Shown: piece by piece, positions 1 to 8,971 of the stretch
How positions within the stretch are numbered: position 1 is the first letter of the stretch
Layout of the letters: each line of letters starts with the position of its first letter
NCBI GenBank assembly: GCA_020860605.1
Contig: JAJBTZ010000024.1
Coordinates: 1 to 64,000 of the forward strand
DNA from: Ruminococcus sp.
GTDB taxonomy: Bacteria; Bacillota; Clostridia; Oscillospirales; Ruminococcaceae
Length of the DNA stretch: 64,000 bases
Reading direction: 5' to 3'
Made by a program: the position numbers and the translations under genes
The notes under the pieces: model-generated
Databases searched by the model: none
What the model saw: only the letters and a program-made list of their open reading frames with translations
Told to the model about the DNA's origin: nothing

Positions 1-4
1 TCCC

Positions 5-31
5 CCTCCCCCTTCGGGGGAGGCTTTTTTT
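5..31 (+). terminator. Rho-independent terminator of an upstream gene
   Basis: A perfect GC-rich hairpin, CCTCCCCC against GGGGGAGG with a TTC-type loop, is followed by a run of seven T. It would end a plus-strand transcript entering from the left. The same CCTCCCC/GGGGAGG hairpin with a T tail recurs at 35412-35439, so it may be one module of the intergenic repeat family. Confidence 0.7.
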
Positions 32-59
32 ATTCTCTCGCAGCTTCTGAGAGAAACAC

Positions 60-270
60 AAAACGCTCGCCCCCTTCGGGGGCTCGCGCCCTCTCAGTCA
101 CGCTTCGCGTGACAGCTCTCCCAAAGGGAGAGCCGAGTTGTTGCCTCAAGGAAGGCTTTGTGCAAGTGGAAATCTTGGCTCCCCCTCTGGGGGAGCTGGC
201 AGCTGCGAAGCAGCTGACTGAGAGGGCGCGCGACCAAAGGGAGCGCGGTCGTCCGAAGGGCGACTGAGGG
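60..270. repeat. Large palindromic intergenic repeat, copy 1
   Basis: The left arm begins GCCCTCTCAGTCACGC and runs into a CTCTCCC/GGGAGAG hairpin. The right arm has the same parts inverted (GGCTCCCCCTC, then AGCTGCGAAGCAGCTGACTG and GAGAGGGC). A roughly 37-nt unpaired core separates the arms. That core (GTTGCCTCAAGGAAGGC...) recurs almost unchanged in the copy at 23808-24064. Short open frames crossing this element are artefacts of its composition. Confidence 0.9.
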
Positions 271-273
271 GTT

Positions 274-1149
274 TCAATTCCAATTATCCCCACCATGAAG
301 CTTATACCCCTCCCCAAACACCTCATTGGCAGTGGTGACGATGGTGAACGAGCTGTCGTCCTCGGCTTTGACGATCTTCAGGGCCTTCGACATGACCGAC
401 TTCTTGACGACGCAGATGATGACGCGCTTTGCGTTCTGGGAGTAGGCTCCGCTGCCCTCAAGGAGGGTGACGCCTACGTCGAGCTCAGCCATCAGGCGAG
501 CGGTGATCTTCTCGGAATAGTCGCTGATGACGATGAGGAGCTTTGCCTCGTTGGTGCCGTTTAAGATAAGATTCGTGACAACGGAGGAGATGATTATGCA
601 GAGGGCTGCATAGAGGCCGTTGTCGACTTTGCCGGTGGTCAGGATGGCGAGGAGGACGACCGCACCGTCGACCATCAAAAAGAGCGAACCGCCTGAAATG
701 GCGGTGAATTTTTTGCTCAGGAGCTTGACGATGATGTCTGTTCCGCCCGTGGTCGCACCTTGCATCATTACGAGCTGCAAGCCGATTGCCATCAGGCATC
801 CGCCCGCAACGCAGCAGAGGAGCGGGTCCTCCGTCAAGGGCCCGAACGGCTCTAAAATGTTCATCGCAGCCGACGATAAAACAACCGAAAATACAGTGGA
901 GCCGAGGAACTTCACCCCAAACTTCCAGATTCCGATCGCTAGGATCGGGATGTTGAGGATGAGCACGACGGTGCCGGTTTTTACAGACGGGATAAAGTAC
1001 CCGATAATCATCGCAATACCCGTAAACCCTCCGGGCACGATGTCGTTCGGATCTAAAAACAGGCTGACCGACACCGCATAAATAATCGACCCGATGGCGA
1101 TGAGGGTGTATTGATAGATGTAGGTTGAGATTTTCTTTCGAGTGTTCAT
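274..1149 (-). CDS. YitT family membrane protein (DUF161/DUF2179)
   Basis: This is a 291-residue integral membrane protein. The N-terminal two thirds hold five or six hydrophobic segments with the YitT/DUF161 pattern, including an early DPNDIVPGGFTG motif and a GATTGGTDI motif near residue 135. The last ~80 residues form a soluble DUF2179 domain ending VFGEGYKLHGG. The family is common in Firmicutes; its transport or regulatory role is not settled. I start at the ATG at 1149 because AAAGG lies just upstream, and the upstream frame would run into the divergent promoter region. A minus-strand TATAAT at 1194-1199 could serve it, but I see no good -35. It ends next to a palindromic repeat rather than a gene. 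Confidence 0.9.
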   Translation of the reverse strand: MNTRKKISTYIYQYTLIAIGSIIYAVSVSLFLDPNDIVPGGFTGIAMIIGYFIPSVKTGTVVLILNIPILAIGIWKFGVKFLGSTVFSVVLSSAAMNILEPFGPLTEDPLLCCVAGGCLMAIGLQLVMMQGATTGGTDIIVKLLSKKFTAISGGSLFLMVDGAVVLLAILTTGKVDNGLYAALCIIISSVVTNLILNGTNEAKLLIVISDYSEKITARLMAELDVGVTLLEGSGAYSQNAKRVIICVVKKSVMSKALKIVKAEDDSSFTIVTTANEVFGEGYKLHGGDNWN

Positions 1150-1179
1150 GTGGGATTGCCTTTCTGTGGAAAAATACTG

Positions 1180-1208
1180 TTGCAAAAAATCGCATTATAC
1201 TGTATAAT
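1180..1208 (+). promoter_or_regulatory. Sigma-A promoter for the CotH gene
   Basis: TTGCAA (1180-1185) and TATAAT (1203-1208) are separated by exactly 17 bp, 55 bp ahead of the gene at 1264. A TATAAT for the opposite strand (1194-1199) lies inside the spacer, so divergent transcription toward YitT would compete for the same DNA. Confidence 0.75.
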
Positions 1209-1263
1209 AGAACTTTAACGTAGGTTTATTCTGCGTTAAGAAATCTGCCGGGAGGTACTCATT

Positions 1264-3684
1264 ATGAACATGAAAAAGCACCTGATTCGACCGCTCAAAT
1301 TCATACTTATTATGATACTCATTTTTTCGCTTTCTGTCAACACTTTCACACTCGAAAGTTTTGCAGCGAAAACAGGGGTTTATGCACTTGTCATAAACGA
1401 GGTCTGTGCTGACAATGATGAGAGCCTGACGGATTCTGACGGCGATAATCCCGACTGGATTGAGATTTATAACCCCACCTCGAAGGCTGTGAGCCTGAAG
1501 GGCGTCGGCATCTCCGACAGCAAGAAAAAGCCCTTCAAGTGGACGCTGCCTGACGTCACGATTGAGGCTAAAGGGTATCTTATAATCTACTGCTCCGACA
1601 AGGACACCACTGAAAACGGCGAGCTCCACACGAATTTCAAGCTCTCAGGCGGGAGCGAGACGGTTTACTTAACCGCCTCCGACGGCACACTCATCGACAG
1701 CGTTGAGCTGCCGGATATCAAAACTGACCTGACCTATGGCAGATACCCGAACGGCACCGGCGACTTCGCCGTTCTCAGCGCCACTCCCGGAAAGTCCAAT
1801 GCGAATGCTACGAAAATTGTCGAGTCACCGACCTTCTCGAAAGAGAGCGGTTTTTACGATAGCAGCTTCAAGCTGACAATCACCGCCGAGTCTGGCACCA
1901 CCATTTATTATACCACCGATGGCAGCACCCCGACCACTTCCTCCACGAAGTATACCGGCTCCATCACGATAAAAGACCGCTCGAGCGAGAGCGCTGTCTA
2001 TATGTTTGAAAAGGGCACGACCGTCGACGAGTCGAGCGAATTCTTCCCCTCGACCAAGTTCGAGCAGGGGACTGTAATCAGGGCCATCGCTGTCGACTCG
2101 AGTGGCAGAACGAGCGATGTCACAACAGCTACCTATTTCATCGGCGAGGATATTTCCGAGAAGTATGACAACGTTTCAGTAATGTCGGTCGTTATCGACC
2201 CGGATGACCTTTACGACGACGAGACGGGAATCTATGTTGCCGGAAACGTCTTCTCGAAGTGGAGAAAGTCGAACCCGACCGCTACACTCGACGGCAGCAC
2301 TCCCGCCAACTTCAACCAGCGCGGAAGCGAGTGGGAGAGGGACGCTCACATCGACTATTTCGAGGAAACCGCTCTCTCGTTCGCTGTCGACTGCGGAGTG
2401 AGAATCCATGGCGGATGGTCGAGAAACAGCCAGCAGAAGAGCCTCAAGTTCTATATGCGGTCTGAATATGGCGACTCAACCCTCGAATACGACCTGTTCG
2501 AGAACAACACCGCCGAATATTCAGGCTCCGAAATCATGAGCTACCGCAAGTTCGTCCTCCGCAACGGTGGAAACGACAGCTTCAGCCTCACATTCAAGGA
2601 CCCCTGGACGCAGTCGCTCGTGACTGGCTACAACTTCGCCACTCAGGCGGACGAGCTCGTTATCTGCTTCCTTAACGGTGAATACTGGGGCGTCTACACC
2701 TTAAATGAAATCTACGATGACAACTATGTCGAGTCCCACTATGGCGTTCCGTCTGACGACGTCATCATGATGAAGGCAGGCGAACTCGAGGAGGGTGAGG
2801 ACGGCGAAGAAAGTCTCCTCAGTGATGCTATGAAGTACATCACCAGCCACGACATGAGCAATGAAAAGTACTACGAGGAAGCCTGTGAGCTCTTCGACAT
2901 GTCGAGCTTCGCCGACTATATGGCGGTCGAAATCTACATTGGCAATCAGGATTGGCTCTGGGGCAACTGGGCCTGCTGGCGGTCGAGAAGTACTGACCAG
3001 ATAGACTCAACCTATCAGGATGGCAAGTGGCGGTTCATGCTCTATGATACAGAGTACTCGATGGACCTCTACAACGCCGGTGCCGACTACAAGAGTGACA
3101 ACCTTGCAAGCCTCCTCTCTGGCGACGGCTACTTTGCAGGGATGCTCAAGTCGCTTCTTGAAAACGACAACTTCCTCGAGATGTTTGTCGTCGCGATGGA
3201 AAAGACCGCGAATATTGCCTTCAACTCCGAAACCGCCTCTGAGGCCTTGGACGACTACTACGACACTTACTCGCCATATCTTAGCCAGCACTTCAAGCGC
3301 TACATCGGCTGGCAGAGCCTTAACGGCATCAAGAACAACGTCAAGGGCTGGAAGAGTTGGCTTGAGAACCGTGAGGATTACTACCTCACTATCTTAAAGA
3401 AGGACCTCGGCATCTCGACTTCGACAAAGCGCGTCAGAGTCTCTGTCTGGGATGGCGAGGGCGGAACGGTCTATATAGAAGGCCTCAAGCTCACTTTGGA
3501 CGAAGACGGCGACTGGTACGGCTACTTCATTCCAGGCTACTCCATAACCATCACGGCGGTTGCCGACGAGGGCTACGAGTTCACCGGCTGGACGGGCTCC
3601 TACAAGGGCACATCCTCCTCAATCAAGGTCACACCAAACACAACCTGTGGCTTCACCGCCAATTTCGAAAAGATTGACGATTAA
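1264..3684 (+). CDS. Secreted CotH-family protein with lamin-tail domain
   Basis: An 806-residue exported protein. A basic start (MNMKKHLIRPLK) and hydrophobic core ending SFAA form a signal peptide. Then come a lamin-tail domain (about 40-165, VINEVCADN and WIEIYNP), a chitobiase C-terminal-type module (about 190-240, TIYYTTDGSTPT) and a CotH kinase-like region (about 300-720). The latter includes RIHGGWSRNSQQKSL, FLNGEYWGVYTLNE and LYDTEYSMD, the expected position of catalytic acidic residues. The C-terminus is an InlB-type repeat (GYEFTGWTG). CotH proteins are atypical surface kinases; in gut Clostridia they often sit in wall or cellulosome-like assemblies. No sorting signal is present. 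It probably shares a transcript with the LtaS-like gene 42 bp downstream. The exact substrate cannot be read from sequence. Confidence 0.88.
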   Translation: MNMKKHLIRPLKFILIMILIFSLSVNTFTLESFAAKTGVYALVINEVCADNDESLTDSDGDNPDWIEIYNPTSKAVSLKGVGISDSKKKPFKWTLPDVTIEAKGYLIIYCSDKDTTENGELHTNFKLSGGSETVYLTASDGTLIDSVELPDIKTDLTYGRYPNGTGDFAVLSATPGKSNANATKIVESPTFSKESGFYDSSFKLTITAESGTTIYYTTDGSTPTTSSTKYTGSITIKDRSSESAVYMFEKGTTVDESSEFFPSTKFEQGTVIRAIAVDSSGRTSDVTTATYFIGEDISEKYDNVSVMSVVIDPDDLYDDETGIYVAGNVFSKWRKSNPTATLDGSTPANFNQRGSEWERDAHIDYFEETALSFAVDCGVRIHGGWSRNSQQKSLKFYMRSEYGDSTLEYDLFENNTAEYSGSEIMSYRKFVLRNGGNDSFSLTFKDPWTQSLVTGYNFATQADELVICFLNGEYWGVYTLNEIYDDNYVESHYGVPSDDVIMMKAGELEEGEDGEESLLSDAMKYITSHDMSNEKYYEEACELFDMSSFADYMAVEIYIGNQDWLWGNWACWRSRSTDQIDSTYQDGKWRFMLYDTEYSMDLYNAGADYKSDNLASLLSGDGYFAGMLKSLLENDNFLEMFVVAMEKTANIAFNSETASEALDDYYDTYSPYLSQHFKRYIGWQSLNGIKNNVKGWKSWLENREDYYLTILKKDLGISTSTKRVRVSVWDGEGGTVYIEGLKLTLDEDGDWYGYFIPGYSITITAVADEGYEFTGWTGSYKGTSSSIKVTPNTTCGFTANFEKIDD

Positions 3685-3726
3685 CCCAGCCTTTAGCGCA
3701 ACACCCTTTCTGAAACGGAGATTTCA

Positions 3727-5673
3727 ATGATCAGATTAAAGAAAACCAAGAGGCTCATCTTCGGCATCGTCGTCGCAGCTGTAGTCCTTATACTCGCAAT
3801 CGTCAACTATTCGGCATTTGATTTCTCTTCGTTTCTGGAATTCATTTGCGTATACCTCTTGATGCTCTTCATGCTCCTTGTGGACTTCAACTTCTCCGAC
3901 AGGACAAGAAGCATCATATCGGTAATATTCTTCGTCCTGGCGCCGGTTCTATGCTTCGAGACGGTAAGAGTCATCGTCGGAGCAGGCGTCTATCAGGACT
4001 ATATCTATTTTGACAACCTCATATTCTACGCCGTTCTGCAGGTGGCAGTCTTCGCTCTGACACAGTCGGTTCGGGTTTCCGTCACCACCATGGTCGGCGT
4101 GAGCTACGTTTTACACATCGCGAACCAGATAATCTTGGAGATTCGTGGCACGCCTCTTGTGCCGACTGACCTCTATGCGATCCAGACCGCCATGAGCGTC
4201 ACGAAGCCTGACGACTGGCATTTCGACGCGAATATGCTGATTGGAACCGCTGCCTGTGTCCTCCTCATAGCAATCGCGATGAAGTGCAAAATCGTCTATC
4301 CGAAGAAGCTCTTCCGTGCCGGAGCAGGCGTATTGTCGCTTGCGCTGACGGTTGCTGGGGTGATCTTCATCTGGGACATCGACTATACCTCATTCTCGAC
4401 CTCTACATTTGATACCGAGTCGACCAACAACGTAAACGGCATAGTCCTGAATTTCTACATAAACTGCCGGAAAATGAAGTTTGACGAGCCTGAGGGCTAC
4501 TCTGAAGAGGCACTTTTGCAGTATCTCTCCCAATATACGGATGAAGAGCTGACGGGATCATTAGACGATCTCCCAAACATCATCGTCATCATGAACGAGA
4601 GCTACTCAGACCTAAGCTATGTCGGCAAGTTCAAGACGGACGAGAGCTACAATTCCTACTTCGAATCGCTCATTGACAACTATCCCCACGGCAGAGTCCT
4701 CGTTTCAGTTTTGGGAGGAGGCACCTGCAACACCGAGTTTGAGTTCTTAACCGGCCTCTCGATGATGTACATGCCGAGCGGGAGCTACGTCTACTTGCAG
4801 CATATCACTGAAGATATCCCGTCGATGGCGACCTATCTTGAAGAGTACGGCTACAGCACGATCGCGATGCACCCGTTCTATGAAATCTGCTGGAGGCGGA
4901 ACCTCGTTTACGCCTGGATGGGCTTCGACGACTTCGTCAGCGGTGAGGACATGACCGACTACCAGGCGAAATATGTGAGCGTCTCCCGCTGGGAGAAGGG
5001 CTTCGGCGACGATGTCGAATATATCCGTACCCTCATCAGCGACAGCTATTTCTACCAGCAGATAATTGACCAGTACGAGAACAAGACGACGGACCGAATC
5101 TTCATCTTCGGCGTTACAGTTCAGAACCACTCTGGCTACGAGTACGACGGCGACGACTTCGAGACTACGGTTCACTTAACCAGCACCGAAGGCGACTACC
5201 CGAGAACCGAGCAGTATCTCTCGCTCATAAAGGCTTCGGATGAGGCTTTGGAGGAGCTCATCACCTACTTCGAGAACGTCGATGAGAAGACGATAATCGT
5301 CTTCTTCGGCGACCACCAGCCGAACCTCGAGACGGAATTCTTCGACGAAATTGCCCCGAACCGCAACACCACCGTCAACGGCTTCCTCACACGCTACGAG
5401 ACCCCCTTCGTCATCTGGGCGAACTACGACATCGGCGACGATAACCTTGGCATCGTCAGTGCGAATTACCTGAGTTTACTCACGCTCGAATATGCTGGAG
5501 TCCCGCTCTCAGCCGAGTATCAGCTGATAGCCGACGCCAGTGAAATCGCCACTTCGATGAACACCTGGGGCTACTTCGACAAGTTCAACACCTGGAACAA
5601 CCGCGAGGAGACGTATGATGAAGAGATCCTCAATATGTATAACTATCTGACGTATTATACGCTGAAGGGCTGA
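3727..5673 (+). CDS. LtaS-like phosphoglycerol transferase / sulfatase family
   Basis: A 648-residue membrane enzyme. About five N-terminal transmembrane helices are followed by an extracellular alkaline-phosphatase/sulfatase-fold domain from about residue 280. Visible active-site elements are the metal ligand Glu291 (MNESYSD), the nucleophile position Thr333 in GGGTCNTEFEFLTG (equivalent to the LtaS threonine in KTSDSEF) and Asp529-His530 in FGDHQPN. The family transfers glycerol phosphate from phosphatidylglycerol to lipoteichoic-acid-like polymers or membrane glycans. GGAG precedes the ATG. It follows the CotH gene by 42 bp, suggesting one surface-modification operon, and is closed by the terminator at 5705. 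I give no gene symbol because paralogues of this family act on different polymers. Confidence 0.88.
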   Translation: MIRLKKTKRLIFGIVVAAVVLILAIVNYSAFDFSSFLEFICVYLLMLFMLLVDFNFSDRTRSIISVIFFVLAPVLCFETVRVIVGAGVYQDYIYFDNLIFYAVLQVAVFALTQSVRVSVTTMVGVSYVLHIANQIILEIRGTPLVPTDLYAIQTAMSVTKPDDWHFDANMLIGTAACVLLIAIAMKCKIVYPKKLFRAGAGVLSLALTVAGVIFIWDIDYTSFSTSTFDTESTNNVNGIVLNFYINCRKMKFDEPEGYSEEALLQYLSQYTDEELTGSLDDLPNIIVIMNESYSDLSYVGKFKTDESYNSYFESLIDNYPHGRVLVSVLGGGTCNTEFEFLTGLSMMYMPSGSYVYLQHITEDIPSMATYLEEYGYSTIAMHPFYEICWRRNLVYAWMGFDDFVSGEDMTDYQAKYVSVSRWEKGFGDDVEYIRTLISDSYFYQQIIDQYENKTTDRIFIFGVTVQNHSGYEYDGDDFETTVHLTSTEGDYPRTEQYLSLIKASDEALEELITYFENVDEKTIIVFFGDHQPNLETEFFDEIAPNRNTTVNGFLTRYETPFVIWANYDIGDDNLGIVSANYLSLLTLEYAGVPLSAEYQLIADASEIATSMNTWGYFDKFNTWNNREETYDEEILNMYNYLTYYTLKG

Positions 5674-5704
5674 TCCTGAATCTGTTCCTGAATATGACTT
5701 AGAT

Positions 5705-5738
5705 CCGCAAGAGTGCTCCTCTTGCGGGTTTTTATTTT
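5705..5738 (+). terminator. Rho-independent terminator after the LtaS-like gene
   Basis: CCGCAAGAG (5705-5713) pairs perfectly with CTCTTGCGG (5719-5727) around a 5-nt loop and is followed by GTTTTTATTTT. Confidence 0.88.
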
Positions 5739-5876
5739 CCCAAAATCTCCCCTCAAAAATCATCAAGCCGACACTCATCTTTAATCTGAATATTCGCAGC
5801 ATTTCATCAGATAATTGTATAATCGGGGTTAAGTTTAAGTAACCAGCTATGATACGACCTTTTGAGGATAAGAATT

Positions 5877-7733
5877 ATGATAACGAATCTAATGAAGAGA
5901 TTTACAGCACTGGTACTGGCGGGAACGCTTCTGATGGCCGTTTCCGGCTGCTCGTCAGAGACTGTGGAAAGCCTGACCGAGGAGGTTGAGAGCCTTAGCT
6001 CCACCAATGAACGCTATTACAGCGAGACCATCTTCGACACGAGCTATGTCCACGAAATCAACGTTGAGATTTCAGAGGAGGACTGGGAGGATCTTCTCGA
6101 GAACCCGACTGCCAAGACGAAGTATTCGGTCACCGTGACGATTGACGGCGACACGCTTTATGAGGTCGGCTTCTCGACAAAGGGGAGTACGTCCCTCACT
6201 TCGGTTGCTACAAGTGACTCCGACCGCTACAGCTTCAAGCTCAATTTCGGCAAGTTTGTCGACGGGCAGACCTATGATGGGCTGGACAAGCTTGCTCTCA
6301 ACAACTGCTACTCCGACGCTTCATATCTCAAGGATTACCTGAGCTATCGCATAATGGCGGAGACCGGCGCGGTGGCTTCGCTCGTGAGTTTTGTCGAGCT
6401 CTCGATTAATGGCGAGGTCTATGGGCTTTACCTTGCGATTGAAGAGGTAGATGAGTCGTTCCTTGAGCGAAACTACGGAGAGGATTATGGCGAGCTCTAC
6501 AAGCCGGAGAGTGACATGTTTGACGCCATCGGTGGCAACTTCGACATTGGCGATTTTGACATAGGCGATTTCAATCTTGAAGACTTCGACTTCGGTGATT
6601 CTGATATGGGGGATTTCAGCGCCGAGAATTTCAATTCTGAAGACTTTGAAGCAGGAGATTTCGATACGGAAAGTCTTCCCGAAGGCACTCCCGACCGCTC
6701 GGAAGGCTTCAGCCCTGGTGATTTCAATCTTGAAGATTTTGATATTGAGAACTTTGATTTTGGGGATATGGAAGGCATAGATTTTGCCGATTTCGGCTCT
6801 TTCAGCAGGAGTAACGGTGCCGACCTCGTCTATACCGATGACGAGATCACGAGCTACAGCGACATTTTCGACAACGTAAAGACCGATGCCACCGAAGAGG
6901 ACTATGAGCGTGTCATCTCTGCCCTCAAGCAGCTTTCAACCGGCGAAGACCTCGAGACAGTCGTCGATGTAGAGGCGACAATGCGCTATTTCGCTGCACA
7001 CAACTTCACCGTCAACTTCGACAGCTACACCGGCAGTATGCTCCATAACTATTATTTATACGAGGAAGACGGAAAGCTCACGATGATTGCTTGGGATTAC
7101 AACCTTGCTTATGGTGGGTTCAGCAATTCGGATGCCTCCGAAGCGGTCAACTATCCGATAGATTCGCCTCTTTCCACCGGGGTTTCGGAGGAAGCGCGCC
7201 CGATGTGGTCTCAGCTTGCCTCGAACGAGGAGTATCTCGAGATGTATCACTCGTATCTGGACGAGCTCGTGACGAATTATTTTGAATCTGGAAGGTTTGA
7301 GGAGGAGTTTGATGCTCTGGTCGAAATGCTCCGCCCTTATGTCGAGAGCGACCCGACTGCGTTCTATACTGTCGACGAGTTCGACGAGGCGACTGCAACC
7401 CTCAAGGAATTCTGCCTTCTTCGTGCCGAGAGCATCCGTGGACAGCTTGATGGAACAATTCCCTCAACATCTGATGGTCAGGCGGAGAATTCTTCCGCTC
7501 TCATAGACACGGGAGATATGGACTTGTCTGTCATGGGAAGCATGAATGCTGGTGGCGGATTCGGAGGAGGTTTCGGAAGAGGAGACTTCGACTTCGGAAA
7601 TTTTGACTTCGGTGACTTCGATATTAGCGACTTTGACGGAGAAATGCCCGACGGAGATTTCAGCATGGGTGATTTCAGCCCAGGAGATATTGAAGCTGGA
7701 GACTTCGACGGAGAAACAGCAGAAGAAACTTAG
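5877..7733 (+). CDS. CotH-family lipoprotein with inserted F-D-rich pentapeptide tracts
   Basis: A 618-residue predicted lipoprotein: MITNLMKRF, a hydrophobic stretch and a lipobox VSGC with Cys25. The CotH fold starts near residue 50 (FDTSYVHEINVEI) and includes NGEVYGLYLAIEEVDE and, after an insertion, VNFDSYTGSMLHNYY and IAWDYNLAYGG. The insertion (roughly residues 217-312) and the C-terminus (roughly 565-615) are built of five-residue units such as GDFDI GDFNL EDFDF. ATG 5877 is chosen because GAGG lies 9 nt upstream; the TTG at 5862 is in frame but lies on that site. A TATAAT at 5818-5823 lacks a clear -35. It ends at the bidirectional terminator at 7735. The role is probably surface or spore-coat associated, by analogy to the CotH next door. 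Confidence 0.85.
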   Translation: MITNLMKRFTALVLAGTLLMAVSGCSSETVESLTEEVESLSSTNERYYSETIFDTSYVHEINVEISEEDWEDLLENPTAKTKYSVTVTIDGDTLYEVGFSTKGSTSLTSVATSDSDRYSFKLNFGKFVDGQTYDGLDKLALNNCYSDASYLKDYLSYRIMAETGAVASLVSFVELSINGEVYGLYLAIEEVDESFLERNYGEDYGELYKPESDMFDAIGGNFDIGDFDIGDFNLEDFDFGDSDMGDFSAENFNSEDFEAGDFDTESLPEGTPDRSEGFSPGDFNLEDFDIENFDFGDMEGIDFADFGSFSRSNGADLVYTDDEITSYSDIFDNVKTDATEEDYERVISALKQLSTGEDLETVVDVEATMRYFAAHNFTVNFDSYTGSMLHNYYLYEEDGKLTMIAWDYNLAYGGFSNSDASEAVNYPIDSPLSTGVSEEARPMWSQLASNEEYLEMYHSYLDELVTNYFESGRFEEEFDALVEMLRPYVESDPTAFYTVDEFDEATATLKEFCLLRAESIRGQLDGTIPSTSDGQAENSSALIDTGDMDLSVMGSMNAGGGFGGGFGRGDFDFGNFDFGDFDISDFDGEMPDGDFSMGDFSPGDIEAGDFDGETAEET

Positions 7734-7734
7734 C

Positions 7735-7772
7735 ATAAAAAAAGCGGAGCGTGAAACTCCGCTTTTATTATT
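7735..7772. terminator. Bidirectional terminator between convergent genes
   Basis: AAAGCGGAG (7741-7749) pairs with CTCCGCTTT (7757-7765). The A-run on the left and T-rich tail on the right let it stop both the plus-strand CotH gene and the minus-strand permease gene that ends at 7771. Confidence 0.88.
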
Positions 7773-8898
7773 AATCCAGCTTGAGGTCGCCCTCTTTAAT
7801 CCATCCAATTTTCCTCAGCAGAAGCCCCAGTGCCCAGCAGATAACTGCCGGGAGGACTATGCAGACTAAGAACAGGCCGACCCAGTCGAAGGCTGTCGGG
7901 GTGATGGCGGTGGCGCCATTGGCGATGGCAGCATCGCTCGGGGAGACCCAGCCGGTCCAGACGCCGATGAGGCCACAGAGGCCGCAGGTGCCCATTCCGC
8001 TGTTGACGGGAGCGCCGTTCATCGTGAGGCCGAAAACGCAGGTAGCGATCGGGCCGGTGATGGCGCTGGCGACTATCGGTGGAATCCATATTCTAGGATT
8101 CTTGATGATGTTGCCCATCTGGAGCATACTGGTGCCGAGGCCCTGGCTTACAAGTCCTCCCCAACGGTTTTCCTTAAAGGAGAGCACCGCGAAGCCGACC
8201 ATGTTGGCGCAGCAGCCAGCGACGGCAGCCCCTCCGGCAAGACCCGTGAGCGAGAGCGCAGCACAGATTGCAGCCGACGAAATCGGCAGCGTCAGGCAGA
8301 TTCCCACGACAACCGAGACCACGATTCCCATGACGAATGGCTGCTGTTCGGTTGCCCACATGATGAGGTTTCCGACGGCGCTTGCTGCCGTTCCGATTGG
8401 CGCTGCGATAAGGGAGGCGAGCCCGACTCCGACGAGAACCGTCACAAGAGGCGTTACAAGTATATCAACTTTGGTTTTCTTTGAAACGAGTTTTCCGATT
8501 TCACAGGCGATACATGCTGTGACGAAGACGGCCAAGGGTCCTCCGGCTCCGCCAATCTGATTGGTAGCGAAGCCAACCGGGATGAGCGAGAAGAGCACCA
8601 GTGCTGGCGCCTTCAGCGAATAGCCGATTGCAACCGCCATCGCAGGGCCAGCTAAGAGCGAGCAGCACTTTCCGACGGTGTAGCCGACGTCATTCAGAGT
8701 GAACACTGTCGCCGTCAGAGCTCCGATTCCGAGCTGGGAGCCCAAGGTATCCAAAATAGTTCCTATCAGGAGCGAGCAGAAAAGTCCCTGAGCCATCGCT
8801 CCCAAAGCGTCAACGAAGTAGGTTTTTGCCGAAAGCGTGACGCCGTTTCTTCGACAAAAATCTACAAATCTTTGCCAGATATTTTTAATTTTTTGCAT
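7771..8898 (-). CDS. PTS transporter subunit EIIC-like permease (PTS_EIIC_2 family)
   Basis: A 375-residue polytopic membrane protein with about ten hydrophobic, Gly/Ala-rich helices. It matches the PTS_EIIC_2 family: an early FVDALGAMAQGLFCSLLIG segment, FATNQIGGAGGPLAVF near residue 110 and MNGAPVNSGMGTCGLCGL near residue 300. No EIIA or EIIB domain is attached or adjacent, so if it acts in a phosphotransferase system the partners lie elsewhere; a stand-alone carrier is also possible. Substrate unknown. AAGGGG lies 9 nt before the ATG. It has its own promoter at 8943-8971 and is monocistronic by layout. Confidence 0.87.
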   Translation of the reverse strand: MQKIKNIWQRFVDFCRRNGVTLSAKTYFVDALGAMAQGLFCSLLIGTILDTLGSQLGIGALTATVFTLNDVGYTVGKCCSLLAGPAMAVAIGYSLKAPALVLFSLIPVGFATNQIGGAGGPLAVFVTACIACEIGKLVSKKTKVDILVTPLVTVLVGVGLASLIAAPIGTAASAVGNLIMWATEQQPFVMGIVVSVVVGICLTLPISSAAICAALSLTGLAGGAAVAGCCANMVGFAVLSFKENRWGGLVSQGLGTSMLQMGNIIKNPRIWIPPIVASAITGPIATCVFGLTMNGAPVNSGMGTCGLCGLIGVWTGWVSPSDAAIANGATAITPTAFDWVGLFLVCIVLPAVICWALGLLLRKIGWIKEGDLKLD

Positions 8899-8942
8899 AG
8901 CAAACGCCCCTTTTGATTAAGAATAGGTTAAGTTTGCATACA

Positions 8943-8971
8943 AATATACTACTATTTTTTGGAAAAGTCAA
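8943..8971 (-). promoter_or_regulatory. Promoter for the EIIC-like permease
   Basis: On the minus strand TTGACT (8966-8971) and TATATT (8943-8948) are spaced by 17 bp. The -35 overlaps the last codons of comEC (stop at 8968). Confidence 0.68.

Noticed and set aside
60..270. CRISPR-like appearance of repeated palindromes with unique cores
   Set aside because: Copies are kilobases apart, not a regular array, the arms are hairpin modules and no cas gene is near.
485..1195. 236-codon open frame on the minus strand overlapping the YitT gene
   Set aside because: Arg/His-rich shadow of the YitT frame; no ribosome site or family pattern.
7781..8560. 259-codon plus-strand frame opposite the EIIC-like permease
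   Set aside because: Antisense shadow; the minus-strand protein has a clear membrane-protein pattern, promoter and terminator.
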